This document shows positions 37,645 through 46,010 of a stretch of 64,000 bases of DNA, piece after piece (position 1 is the stretch's first letter; each line of letters opens with the position of its first letter). The translations under genes and the position numbers were made by a program. The notes beneath the pieces are model-generated. The model did not search any database and had not been told where the DNA came from. It saw nothing but the letters and a program-made list of their open reading frames with translations. Source of the DNA: Spirosoma arboris (GTDB taxonomy: Bacteria > Bacteroidota > Bacteroidia > Cytophagales > Spirosomataceae). The stretch spans positions 620,001 to 684,000 of the forward strand of contig NZ_WPIN01000005.1 of assembly GCF_009754945.1 (NCBI RefSeq). Direction: 5' to 3'.

Positions 37645-37707
37645 GTATGATGTAAGATATATGATGTATTTATGCAGCATAAATACATCATATATCTTAC
37701 ATCATAC
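37645..37707. repeat. Perfect 31-bp-arm palindrome with one-base centre, heptad period
   Basis: Arms 37645-37675 and 37677-37707 are exact reverse complements around a single A. Heptads read GTATGAT, GTAAGAT, ATATGAT, GTATTTA. It starts nine bases after the UbiA stop codon. It is closely related to the palindrome at 38504-38586. Confidence 0.95.
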
Positions 37708-37796
37708 GTACTTCTCTCCGTTCCCTCAAGGATTTCAGCATTCGTTTGTTAGTTGGCTTATCTTTAGTATCCTATAAATCAATTTTGTTTATCCCT

Positions 37797-38501
37797 ATGA
37801 AAACGCTTGTTATTTCGCTGCTTGCGCTGGTTTTTATCTCAACGATTAGTCAGGCTCAGGACTGTCTGGGAATGACGTTCAAGACTGGTATGAACTTTGA
37901 ACTCACTCATTTTAATGGTAAAGAAAAGCCAATCGGCAAGATTCTTTATCAGGTCAAAGATGTTCATAAAGAAGGGGGCTCGACGGTAATGGATATTACG
38001 GCGCTGTTTGAGGATGACAAAGGCAAGCAACGTCCGCCTTACACTATTCACTATACCTGTACAGGTAGCGAATTGATTGCCGACATGTCGGGAATGATGC
38101 AGGCTATGCAAAATGGCGGCATGAAAGACATGGAAATGAAGCTAAAAACTAATAAGCTTGCTTACCCCAGCAAACTGAGCGTAGGACAGAAACTAAGCGA
38201 TGGACAGATGGAGGTCGAAATGAGCAGTGGTGGTGGCGGTCCCATGGCAAACATGAGTATGACGATGGCAAATCGGCAGGTAGAAAGTAAAGAGCCTATT
38301 ACAACACCCGCTGGCACATTCGATACGTATAAAATCTCGTCGGATGTAAATTTCGAAAACAAAGTGATGGGCATCCCCATCCGAAACACCATGAAGATTA
38401 TCACATACCGAACTGAAAATCAACTTTTTGATATAAAATCGGAGTCGTACAACAAGAATGGTAAGCTTATGGGCTACTCGCTGCTAACAAAAACCAACTG
38501 A
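37797..38501 (+). CDS. Secreted TapB/DUF3108-like protein
   Basis: A 234-residue protein with signal peptide MKTLVISLLALVFISTISQA. The mature part is beta-rich with a methionine-rich centre (MQAMQNGGMKDMEMK; GGGGPMANMSMTMANRQ) and a VESKEPITTPAGTFDTYKI motif typical of DUF3108/TapB-like proteins. Function unknown. The gene is bracketed by two related perfect palindromes. Methionine clusters could bind copper, but this is only an inference. Confidence 0.75.
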   Translation: MKTLVISLLALVFISTISQAQDCLGMTFKTGMNFELTHFNGKEKPIGKILYQVKDVHKEGGSTVMDITALFEDDKGKQRPPYTIHYTCTGSELIADMSGMMQAMQNGGMKDMEMKLKTNKLAYPSKLSVGQKLSDGQMEVEMSSGGGGPMANMSMTMANRQVESKEPITTPAGTFDTYKISSDVNFENKVMGIPIRNTMKIITYRTENQLFDIKSESYNKNGKLMGYSLLTKTN

Positions 38502-38503
38502 CA

Positions 38504-38586
38504 GTAAATGATGTATGATGTAGGGTATATGATGTATGTTTTTTCGGCACGAATACATCATATACCCTACATCATACATCATTTAC
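38504..38586. repeat. Perfect 34-bp-arm palindrome, heptad period
   Basis: Arms 38504-38537 and 38553-38586 are exact reverse complements with a 15-base loop. Heptads read ATGATGT, ATGATGT, AGGGTAT, ATGATGT. It begins two bases after the stop codon. A 25-base part matches the palindrome at 37645 with two differences. Confidence 0.95.
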
Positions 38587-38599
38587 GCAACTTTGTTGC
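38587..38599. promoter_or_regulatory. Candidate Zur-type operator upstream of merC-like gene
   Basis: GCAAC-TTT-GTTGC is a perfect inverted repeat, resembling Fur/Zur-family boxes. It lies 60 bases before the MerC start. A -7-like TATTTTTG follows at 38642-38649. Confidence 0.4.
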
Positions 38600-38658
38600 A
38601 AAAAAGTGGGTTAACCTAAAGAATCATTGCCCAAGGCATTGTATTTTTGCGCTTGCTC

Positions 38659-39039
38659 ATGAAAACAGATAGTTTCTCCCGTAAAGCAGATTACATTGGC
38701 ATTACCGGCTCGGTATTGTGCATTATCCATTGCCTCATTACACCGGTCTTGTTATTGACAACTTCTCTTATGCAGGATTCAGCTCTTCGGGTTGGCTATC
38801 TGAGTCTGGATTATGTTTTTATTGGGGTTAACATTGTAGCCGTATTTTTTGCCACTCGGCATTACGCACCTATAGCTATCAAAATCGCTCTTTGGGGATT
38901 TCTAAGCTTATTCAGCATCGCACTATTATTAGAAGAAACGGCGCCCGTTTTTGAATACCTGGCCTACGCATCTTCGGCCGGTTTAGTAATAACCCATTTG
39001 CTCAATATACGGCAACATCGGGTGAGTCACGCGCACTGA
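38659..39039 (+). CDS. MerC domain membrane protein
   Basis: A 126-residue protein with four hydrophobic helices and the MerC hallmark cysteine-histidine segment GSVLCIIHCLITPVLL. In Bacteroidota, MerC proteins frequently accompany Fur-type zinc regulators and are probably linked to zinc rather than mercury handling. ATG 38659 is chosen over upstream TTG codons. The C-terminus ends in a histidine-containing tail (RQHRVSHAH). Confidence 0.85.
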   Translation: MKTDSFSRKADYIGITGSVLCIIHCLITPVLLLTTSLMQDSALRVGYLSLDYVFIGVNIVAVFFATRHYAPIAIKIALWGFLSLFSIALLLEETAPVFEYLAYASSAGLVITHLLNIRQHRVSHAH

Positions 39040-39135
39040 ACCGGGATTTAGCTGATTTAGGGATTAAGTTGATTTTGCGATTCGTTTCTGCTAGAAACAA
39101 AATCCCGCCAATCCATAAATCAGCTAAATCCCGGT
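39040..39135. terminator. Long hairpin filling the gap between convergent genes
   Basis: The arms pair over ACCGGGATTTAGCTGATTTA (39040-39059) and its complement ending at 39135, then with mismatches towards the centre. The word GATTTAG/GATTAAG recurs every 8-9 bases. It starts directly after the MerC stop and ends one base before the peroxidase stop. Confidence 0.85.
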
Positions 39136-39136
39136 C

Positions 39137-40243
39137 CTAGTTCGCACTAAACGCCCGGTTGTTGATAAATGTATTATCAGTCAGGGTTAGCAGAAAAGCG
39201 ACCACTTGCTTCTTCTCTGTATCAGTTAAAGCAATACCAAGTTGGCCGTTGGTTTTTAGCGCCGGGTCAAGCGTGGGGCTGTCAGTAACGCCCGTTCTAT
39301 AATGCTCAACAACCTGCTCCAGCGTGGTAAAGCGACCGTCGTGCATATATGGAAATGTCTTCTCCACATTCCGCAGACTTGGCACTCTGAATTTCAATCG
39401 ATCGGCTTCGTTGAGGGTAATTATATAACGGCCCTGGTCGTTAATGGCGCCAACCGGCAAGCCATTGTTTCGATAGCTCTTATCAGTGAATAAATCGGTA
39501 GCATGACAGGTGGTACACTTCTGTTGAAACAGCGCCAGTCCTGCCAGCTCATCGGCTGTCAGATCTCCCCCACTCTCTTTTCTAACATATTTATCGTAGC
39601 GTGAGTCGGCCGATACGAGTGTTAGTAAAAACTGCGAAATGGCTTTCAGAAAACGCGCCGTTGTCACGGTGTCAGAACCAAAAGCAGCTTTGAACATGGG
39701 TGGATATTTAGGACTTTTCTGAACCCGATTGAGAGCCTCCGAAAATTTCAAATCCATTTCAACTGCATTCTGGATGGGAGAAATAGGCAACTCATCTAGA
39801 CTCGTTACGCCCCCATCCCAGAAAAACTCACGATCCCAGCCTAAATTCTGTAAGCCGGGCACATTACGTGTCCCGAATTTATTATCGATACCATGGCTCA
39901 ACGGATGGTCGGAATGGCCGAAACCGGCAAACTGCTGGTGGCAGAACCCACAGCTAAGACTGGTGTCGCGCGAAAGCATTGGCTCGTAAAACAACGCTTT
40001 CCCTAAGGCCACACCCTCAACTGTTAGTGGATTCTGCGTTAGGTCATAGACTTTTGTCGGAAAATTGCTGGGCTCACGAAGCGTAACGGGCGTTGTGTGG
40101 TATTCAATGCCACCCCCTGGATCTGTTGTTCCGGCACCAGGGTCAGGATCTTTTTGAGATTGACACGCAATGACCAACGCAAACAGAAGCGCGCTGACAA
40201 ACAGCCCGATGCGCTTTGCCGATATGGTTTTCTGTGGAATCAT
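39137..40243 (-). CDS. Di-haem cytochrome c peroxidase family lipoprotein (MbnH/MauG-like)
   Basis: A 368-residue protein. Lipobox FALVIAC ends at residue 27. Two haem sites are CGFCH (98-102) and CTTCH (243-247), and the C-terminal FPYMHDGRF (297-305) is where the distal ligand lies. It overlaps the preceding MbnP-like gene by four bases (ATGA), so the two are translationally coupled. Established for MbnH/MbnP: MbnH oxidises a tryptophan of MbnP to kynurenine, creating a copper site. That this is an MbnH rather than a plain peroxidase rests on the coupling and partner. Confidence 0.88.
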   Translation of the reverse strand: MIPQKTISAKRIGLFVSALLFALVIACQSQKDPDPGAGTTDPGGGIEYHTTPVTLREPSNFPTKVYDLTQNPLTVEGVALGKALFYEPMLSRDTSLSCGFCHQQFAGFGHSDHPLSHGIDNKFGTRNVPGLQNLGWDREFFWDGGVTSLDELPISPIQNAVEMDLKFSEALNRVQKSPKYPPMFKAAFGSDTVTTARFLKAISQFLLTLVSADSRYDKYVRKESGGDLTADELAGLALFQQKCTTCHATDLFTDKSYRNNGLPVGAINDQGRYIITLNEADRLKFRVPSLRNVEKTFPYMHDGRFTTLEQVVEHYRTGVTDSPTLDPALKTNGQLGIALTDTEKKQVVAFLLTLTDNTFINNRAFSAN

Positions 40244-41055
40244 TGATTGGCCAGAATTCCAGCGAAACTGAACATCTGTGCGTAATTATCGGCAATGTTA
40301 GTCGAATACGTATCGAACATAACGGACGAATACTGGGCTATACTCAGTTTCGTTGGCCCATCGAATATCTTCATCACATCGGTTTTGAGTTGAACCGACG
40401 GCGCAGAACCTGTCTGCACGCTAGCGACATTGCTTGCAAAAGGAATCGTTATGGTACGTAAATTATTAATCGTTTTCTTCCCGCCATAACCACCACCAAA
40501 ACCGCCAACGTGGTAAAAGAACGCATTATTCTGAAGGGGCGGTGCCACGGCCGACGTTCCCTCCAGTTTCATGAAAATATATCCGGAGTTCCACTCCCAG
40601 TACATACCATCGTTTAAGGCAGGATCGAGTACACCGGTTCTCTTGCTGATATCGGCCAGACTGCGTAGGCTATCGACACCAACCGTAAACGTTAGACCGG
40701 TGTAGTTTCCTGGCGGCAAGTTGTTTAACGTAATCGTTTGAGAGGCTGGTTTTTCTTCCTGGATCAGGAAATAACTACTGTCCTGGGGTACTACATAGTC
40801 GCTGCCGTCCTGTTTACGAAGTCGGATATTGCTTACGAAATAGTTGAATTTCGTAACGACAAAGGTTTCACCAGATGAGTTTTGATAGGAGCCTGTTCCT
40901 AATTTCAGGTCCGACGCACTCACTACGTTATCAAATGCGATACGCATCTTTCCCGTAGTAGTCGTAACCGGATTTGTGTCGTTTGTATCACAGGCAAGAA
41001 CAAATAGTCCAATAGCCAGTGTGGCCAATAGCCCAACAGTAGCAGTAGTTTTCAT
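40240..41055 (-). CDS. MbnP family copper-binding lipoprotein
   Basis: A 271-residue lipoprotein (lipobox FVLAC, C22). The MbnP-type core begins KMRIAFDNVV and includes VTKFNYFVSNIRL, NYTGLTFTVGVD and MYWEWNSGYIFMKLEG. Its only two tryptophans, W153 and W155, form a W-E-W motif, the expected target of the coupled di-haem enzyme. I start at ATG 41055; the open frame extends further without a signal peptide. A Cu(I)-binding role in the envelope is inferred from the family. Confidence 0.85.
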   Translation of the reverse strand: MKTTATVGLLATLAIGLFVLACDTNDTNPVTTTTGKMRIAFDNVVSASDLKLGTGSYQNSSGETFVVTKFNYFVSNIRLRKQDGSDYVVPQDSSYFLIQEEKPASQTITLNNLPPGNYTGLTFTVGVDSLRSLADISKRTGVLDPALNDGMYWEWNSGYIFMKLEGTSAVAPPLQNNAFFYHVGGFGGGYGGKKTINNLRTITIPFASNVASVQTGSAPSVQLKTDVMKIFDGPTKLSIAQYSSVMFDTYSTNIADNYAQMFSFAGILANQ

Positions 41056-41171
41056 AGCGTAAGCGGCATCACTACAACGGAAGGATTGCACTAGTAGGTA
41101 ACGAAAAAAGAGCCTAAAATCATCTAGGCTCTGGATTAAATCTGTGTTAGGAAAGAATGAAAAATAAATAA

Positions 41172-41207
41172 GCATCCTCGGCATGTGAATACGCAGACCG
41201 AGGATGC
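41172..41207. terminator. Hairpin upstream of the MbnP gene
   Basis: A perfect 10-bp stem (GCATCCTCGG with CCGAGGATGC) has a 16-base loop. It lies 24 bases after the stop of the minus-strand isomerase gene and separates it from the MbnP/MbnH unit. Confidence 0.7.
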
Positions 41208-41231
41208 AGGATGCAAACCTATCTAAACACC

Positions 41232-42077
41232 TTACAAACTCTTCAAATACGCCAAACTTTTAGGCACCTGCTGTTCAACAGCCATACTTTCGTCTTCGAT
41301 GTAGAAATGGTCGATGGAGGTCTTGCGAGCGGCTTTCAAAACGGCTGGCCAGTCGATTTGTCCGGTCCCCAAAACTACTGATTGTGCATTCGCCATGCCA
41401 CCTTTATCGCTATGAGGAACCCCTTTCTCCACGTCTTTCAAGTGAATAAGTCGGAACCGTTTGGGGTATTTCATCAGAAGCGCAGCCGGGTCTTGCCCTG
41501 GCAGGTACGTCCAGGTTACGTCCATTTCATAGCCAACGTACTCAGGATTGGTTTCCTTTACCAGATAATCGAATAGTGTACCGTTCTCGTATGGCTGAAA
41601 CTCGAATCCGTGGTTATGGTAGCAAAACATCATGCCTTTGGCGTGAGCCAGTTTCCCAAAACGGTTGAACACTTCGGCAGCTTTCTGCATCATCTCCAGC
41701 GTTGCCGCAGTCTTATGCGGAATCGAACCGATACGAATGTACTTAACACCCAGCGCCTGGGCATTTTGCAGAATCGAATCTGGCTTCTGATCGATGGCAT
41801 CATAACTCACGCCATAGCTGCTGCACTTCAGTCCACGCTGATCGAGCAAAGCGCGTAATTCGGGGGCAGTTTTCCCAAACAGTCCCGAAAATTCAATATC
41901 CGTAATACCCCAGGCTTTAATCTTATCCAGCGTACCAGGAACATCTTTACTGAAACTATCACGCATCGTATAGGAAACGATACCGGGCATTTTTGGAACA
42001 AGTTTCCCAAACGGTTGCGCCTGCGCTGCCGACATTCCGGCCCAAAGGGCTAGTACTCCTAAGGTTGTACGTATCAT
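41232..42077 (-). CDS. Secreted sugar phosphate isomerase/epimerase family protein
   Basis: A 281-residue TIM-barrel protein with signal peptide MIRTTLGVLALWAGMSAAQA. Metal-site motifs seen are CYHNHGFEF, GYEMDVTWTY, IHLKDVEKG and YIEDES. Relatives include xylose-isomerase-like and 3-keto-sugar enzymes. It follows the GH127 gene on the same strand after about 100 bases, so the two may act on the same plant-type sugar. Confidence 0.85.
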   Translation of the reverse strand: MIRTTLGVLALWAGMSAAQAQPFGKLVPKMPGIVSYTMRDSFSKDVPGTLDKIKAWGITDIEFSGLFGKTAPELRALLDQRGLKCSSYGVSYDAIDQKPDSILQNAQALGVKYIRIGSIPHKTAATLEMMQKAAEVFNRFGKLAHAKGMMFCYHNHGFEFQPYENGTLFDYLVKETNPEYVGYEMDVTWTYLPGQDPAALLMKYPKRFRLIHLKDVEKGVPHSDKGGMANAQSVVLGTGQIDWPAVLKAARKTSIDHFYIEDESMAVEQQVPKSLAYLKSL

Positions 42078-42179
42078 GTTGGATTGGAACTGATATGAAT
42101 GAATTCGTTTCTGATTAGACAGGTCGTATGCAGTTAAAAAATGCTGAACATGCCGTGTATATCCTCGCCAAAATTACAA

Positions 42180-44213
42180 TCATTTTATTACGGGGAACGC
42201 CACGACGCGCAACTTGGTACATCCATAAGGAATGAACGTTAGCGTTTCTACTTTGTCGGCAACTTCGCCCTGATAGATGCCCTCTCGGGTTGTAACAGGC
42301 TGACGAGCTACCCCTTCAACCAATTTCCAGTTTGGAATCTGGCGACCATTTGTTTTGATTTCAATGGGAGAACTTGCCTCGTTCCAGACGAAATTAGCGG
42401 GCATTGGCTTTAGGGTAACTGTCGTATTTTTTTCAGGATCATCTACCAATGCTTTTGGCAAGCCATAGTTCCAGGCATTTTTCGGCTGATATTCGAAATA
42501 AGTGCCTTCTGTTTTCTCCGTCTTTTCGTCAACCGTCGATTCAACTTTTAGGGCATATACCAATGGACCACGTTCAATGGTACGCGAGTTTTTAGCCCAG
42601 TTACTGGTTCTGACGGGCATCGGCAATTGTAGCGTTACTTTGTCGCCATTTTTCCAGGCTCTTGATAAACTGATTACCTGTCCACCCTTATCGGAACGAA
42701 GCTTTTGCCCGTTTACGAGTACGGTTGCTTCGGTACACCAACCCGGAATGCGCAATGCGAAAGGGAAAGTCGTTGGTTTGGCGATAGTAACCGTAAATGA
42801 AATCTGATCGTCGAATGGGTAATTGGTCGTTTCCTGAATCGTCACGTTTACTCCGCTGGCAACTTTTGCTTTTAAAGTATTTGGGGCATATTCCAGCGCG
42901 GCTACTCCACCCGATCCGGTGGCATACCAAAGGTGCGACGCAAACTTCGTCCAGCCCTGATGCATATTAGCCGTGCAACAGGTGTAGCCCGCGTAAGGCC
43001 CGAAAACGTTGTTCATACCCCGTCCAAATGGCAACGAGAAATCGAAAACACCCCGCGAAACTTGTACTTGATTAGCAATCTGAAAATATTGCCGCGACCG
43101 ATAATCATCGGTAGTTTGAGTAGGCAGCGCATTAAACGTCATCCGTTCCAGTGCGTCCATGTAGGCAGGATCACCGGAAATGCCGATGATTTCTTCTAAG
43201 GAAAACATCGTCTCGACAATGGCGCAGAGTTCCACGCCCTGCGTCGGTTCGTTGCCATGCAAATCTTCATCGCCTGAGAACATGCCATGTGGCAGTCCGT
43301 GTAAGGTCATTAAATCACCGAAGCCGGTTTTCACTGCCGTCAAGTATTTGGGATCTTTTTTAGCCCGATAATATTCGGCGGGGAGTTTCAAACCCATACC
43401 CACATTAACCGCGTGACGATTCATCCACTTCCGACCCGTTTGATTCACAGCCGCGTCGATGGCCCAGTTACGCCCGCCCAGTAGGTCAGTCCAGTTGGTG
43501 GTTTGCTTGTACAGCAGGTCGGCCAGATCGAGCAGAAACTTATCACCCGTATGATCGTAGAGCCAGTAAACACTCATGATATTGTCGCCCCCACGGGACT
43601 CTGACCACTCGGACCATTTCACTAAGGGGCAGGTTTTCAAGCTCGCGTACTGATACTTAAAATACTTCGTCATGAACGGAATCACGCGTGGGTCGTTGGT
43701 TGCGGTGTAATACTGCTGAATCACCTTGAGCATCACCATACGAGGCCACCAATCGGCCCCATCGGCACACGACTCCATTGGTTTCCCTTCCAGTTCTTTC
43801 TTAGTCAATGGGCCAAAAAAACCGCTGGGGCGCTGATGATCTAAGGTCCAGTTTACGTATTTCAGGAATTTATCTTTCAGAACCTTATCATCCAGCAAAT
43901 AGGCCAACGGTAAAGCGCCATCGAGCCAGTAAGGTGTTTCTTCCCAACCATCGCCTTTGCCACCTAGCCAGCCATTATCATTCTGAACTTTGGGATAATA
44001 CTCGTCCAAATGGCCCGTTGCCCCGTCTTTCATAATTACTAATTGCTGTTGCAGCCAGCCTTCGGGTTTTATAGCGCCTAGTGGTAATTCGAGGTATTTC
44101 TGCGGGGCCAGCGGAGCGCGACTGGTTACGTACAACGGCTTTTGTTGGGCATATGCTAGCACTGTTGTCAGCAAAAGTGTGCCTGTTAACCGGATAACAA
44201 ATGGAATTTTCAT
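42180..44213 (-). CDS. GH127 family glycoside hydrolase (beta-L-arabinofuranosidase-like)
   Basis: A 677-residue secreted protein (signal peptide ...LLTTVLAYAQ). The zinc-thiolate active site of GH127 is conserved: E328-L-C330 in GVELCAIVE and the C412-C413 pair in AGYTCCTANMHQGW, one of which is the nucleophile. Established GH127 enzymes release beta-L-arabinofuranose from plant glycoproteins, but the family has other specificities. ATG 44213 starts the signal peptide. Confidence 0.88.
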   Translation of the reverse strand: MKIPFVIRLTGTLLLTTVLAYAQQKPLYVTSRAPLAPQKYLELPLGAIKPEGWLQQQLVIMKDGATGHLDEYYPKVQNDNGWLGGKGDGWEETPYWLDGALPLAYLLDDKVLKDKFLKYVNWTLDHQRPSGFFGPLTKKELEGKPMESCADGADWWPRMVMLKVIQQYYTATNDPRVIPFMTKYFKYQYASLKTCPLVKWSEWSESRGGDNIMSVYWLYDHTGDKFLLDLADLLYKQTTNWTDLLGGRNWAIDAAVNQTGRKWMNRHAVNVGMGLKLPAEYYRAKKDPKYLTAVKTGFGDLMTLHGLPHGMFSGDEDLHGNEPTQGVELCAIVETMFSLEEIIGISGDPAYMDALERMTFNALPTQTTDDYRSRQYFQIANQVQVSRGVFDFSLPFGRGMNNVFGPYAGYTCCTANMHQGWTKFASHLWYATGSGGVAALEYAPNTLKAKVASGVNVTIQETTNYPFDDQISFTVTIAKPTTFPFALRIPGWCTEATVLVNGQKLRSDKGGQVISLSRAWKNGDKVTLQLPMPVRTSNWAKNSRTIERGPLVYALKVESTVDEKTEKTEGTYFEYQPKNAWNYGLPKALVDDPEKNTTVTLKPMPANFVWNEASSPIEIKTNGRQIPNWKLVEGVARQPVTTREGIYQGEVADKVETLTFIPYGCTKLRVVAFPVIK

Positions 44214-44594
44214 GGAGTAAGATCGGCATTATACCAAAAACAAAGGCACTTATAGCCCAATTTACCCTATTACATTGACGAAAAAATTGGCCCCGTCAGC
44301 TATAGTTGACATAACGATTCCAGAAACAAGTCTTTGGACGGATTTTATGGGTTAAATGCAATTGGGATGAGGTGAGCAAATTTTCAATCCGAATCAAACA
44401 GCGTTAACTAAGAACGCAATTTACTTATTACTCTTTCAATCTATTTTAATTATTAACACACTAATAATTAGACTATTACATAATAATAATATCGAATAAC
44501 TCCTAAAAATTGAGTTCTCTTTAACGTATTTTCATCGCTAACTCGTCTACCTATATAGTATTAACAAGAATCTAAAAAGACAGAATTCAATTAC
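44214..44594. other. A+T-rich gap between divergent genes
   Basis: This 381-base region is strongly A+T-rich from 44420 to 44500. It must hold the promoters of the divergent GH127 and glycosyltransferase genes. I see no gene, RNA or clear repeat. Confidence 0.4.
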
Positions 44595-45806
44595 ATGGCT
44601 AAAGTACTTTTTTTATCTATTCCCTCACACGGACATATGAATCCCATGCTGGGATTGGCTGCTGAACTGGTAAATCAGGGAGAGCACGTTACGTTTTTTA
44701 GTTCGGATGAATTCAAGAAATCCATTGAAGACATCGGAGCTCATTATCTCGCCTATCAGAGCGATATGAATATTTTCCAGAAAAAACCGGGCGATACTAA
44801 ACCACAAAAAGGGCTAATGGGCTCTTTGATGGAGCCAAAAAAATTTATTGATGATGTGCTGGCACAAATTCGGGATGTCAAATTCGATTACATCGTTTTT
44901 TCGGCAGCTTATCCTTATGCTACCACTATTAAGCAGATTTTGAACTTACCATCAGTTTCGTCGTTCGCGGTGTTCGTAACCATGAAGGAGTTAATGGAAA
45001 GCCGAAATCCGAGCAATGATGCCCATGAGAAAAAGCCATTTGGTGTCGATCAATCGCTGATTGATAGCTTTAAACCCGTTCGGGAAAAGGTGATGCAGCA
45101 ATACGGCGTAACAATTCCGGAGAATATTTTTGACTTACTCATCAACAAAGGCGATCTGAATATCATCTATACGTCTGAGTATTTTATCCGGAGTAAAGCC
45201 TATTATGACGACAGTTTCATTTTCGTCGGCCCACCCGTTTACGACAAGAAATACAACGTCGATTTTCCGTTCGACAAGCTAGCGGGAAAAAAGGTCATCT
45301 ATATTTCTATGGGGACCATCTTTGGCAACCACTCCCAGACACTTAATCAGCTTTTCTTCGAGGCATTTAGGGATACGGACTACGTAGTGGTAATGGCTGC
45401 ACATAACGTCGATCTATCGACCTATACAGTGCCCTCCAATTTTATCATTCGGGATTATGTACCGCAGTTGGAGCTTTTGAAACACACATCCATTGCCATT
45501 ACGCATGCAGGTATGAATAGCATCGGAGATTTACTGTACAACGAAGTGCCGTTTGTTGCGATTCCCCTGGGCGCGGATCAATTTTATATGGCCAATCGGG
45601 CGGCCGAGTTGGGGGCAACCTTGGTTTTGGACATAAACACTATTACTGCTGAAGCCATCAAAGAAGCTGTTGATCAGGTGTTAACGCATTCGCTTTATCG
45701 GGAAAACATCCATAAAATAAGCGCTTCCTTCAAAGAAGCAGGCGGTTATAAAAAAGCTGTCGCAGCGATTTTTGAACTGATGCGGCAAAAAGGAGTTCTC
45801 AGCTAA
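44595..45806 (+). CDS. UDP-glycosyltransferase, macrolide-GT-like
   Basis: A 403-residue GT-B enzyme with VLFLSIPSHGHMNPMLGLA at the start and the donor-binding block YVPQLELLKHTSIAITHAGMNSIGDLLYNEVPFVAIPLGADQ. This is the MGT group, which glycosylates macrolides or other lipophilic acceptors, often for resistance. The real acceptor is unknown. Its lower G+C than neighbours and isolated position hint at transfer. Confidence 0.88.
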   Translation: MAKVLFLSIPSHGHMNPMLGLAAELVNQGEHVTFFSSDEFKKSIEDIGAHYLAYQSDMNIFQKKPGDTKPQKGLMGSLMEPKKFIDDVLAQIRDVKFDYIVFSAAYPYATTIKQILNLPSVSSFAVFVTMKELMESRNPSNDAHEKKPFGVDQSLIDSFKPVREKVMQQYGVTIPENIFDLLINKGDLNIIYTSEYFIRSKAYYDDSFIFVGPPVYDKKYNVDFPFDKLAGKKVIYISMGTIFGNHSQTLNQLFFEAFRDTDYVVVMAAHNVDLSTYTVPSNFIIRDYVPQLELLKHTSIAITHAGMNSIGDLLYNEVPFVAIPLGADQFYMANRAAELGATLVLDINTITAEAIKEAVDQVLTHSLYRENIHKISASFKEAGGYKKAVAAIFELMRQKGVLS

Positions 45807-45830
45807 TCATGAGGTCGCTTCCAGGAACAG

Positions 45831-45859
45831 TTGTTTTATACAATAATCCCCTACCTTTG
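45831..45859 (+). promoter_or_regulatory. Promoter of the thiamine operon
   Basis: TTG (45831-45833), 18 bases, TACCTTTG (45852-45859). The predicted start of transcription coincides with the first stem of the riboswitch. Confidence 0.6.
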
Positions 45860-45864
45860 CCCGA

Positions 45865-45982
45865 CAACTTTAGGGGTGTCAGTGCCAAACCGGACTGACT
45901 GAGAGAATACCCTCACTACCTGATGCAGTTTGTACTGCCGTAGGGAAAAGTTAACGAGACGCCACTCGCTCTCCTAAAGTTG
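45865..45982 (+). promoter_or_regulatory. TPP riboswitch (THI element)
   Basis: The closing stem CAACTTTAGG (45865-45874) pairs with CCTAAAGTTG (45973-45982). Inside are the conserved CTGAGA (45899-45904), ACCTGAT (45918-45924) and GTAGGGAA near 45940. It precedes thiM. Next, GTTGCTGT (45979-45986) can pair with ACAGCAAC (46003-46010) directly before the ATG; it shares GTTG with the closing stem, so the two structures exclude each other. Confidence 0.95.
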
Positions 45983-46010
45983 CTGTTTACGAACTCTTAT
46001 TGACAGCAAC

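Noticed and set aside
36645..38586. CRISPR-like array
   Set aside because: Repeats are palindromic arms with internal 7-bp period, with no regularly spaced direct repeats or spacers and no cas genes.
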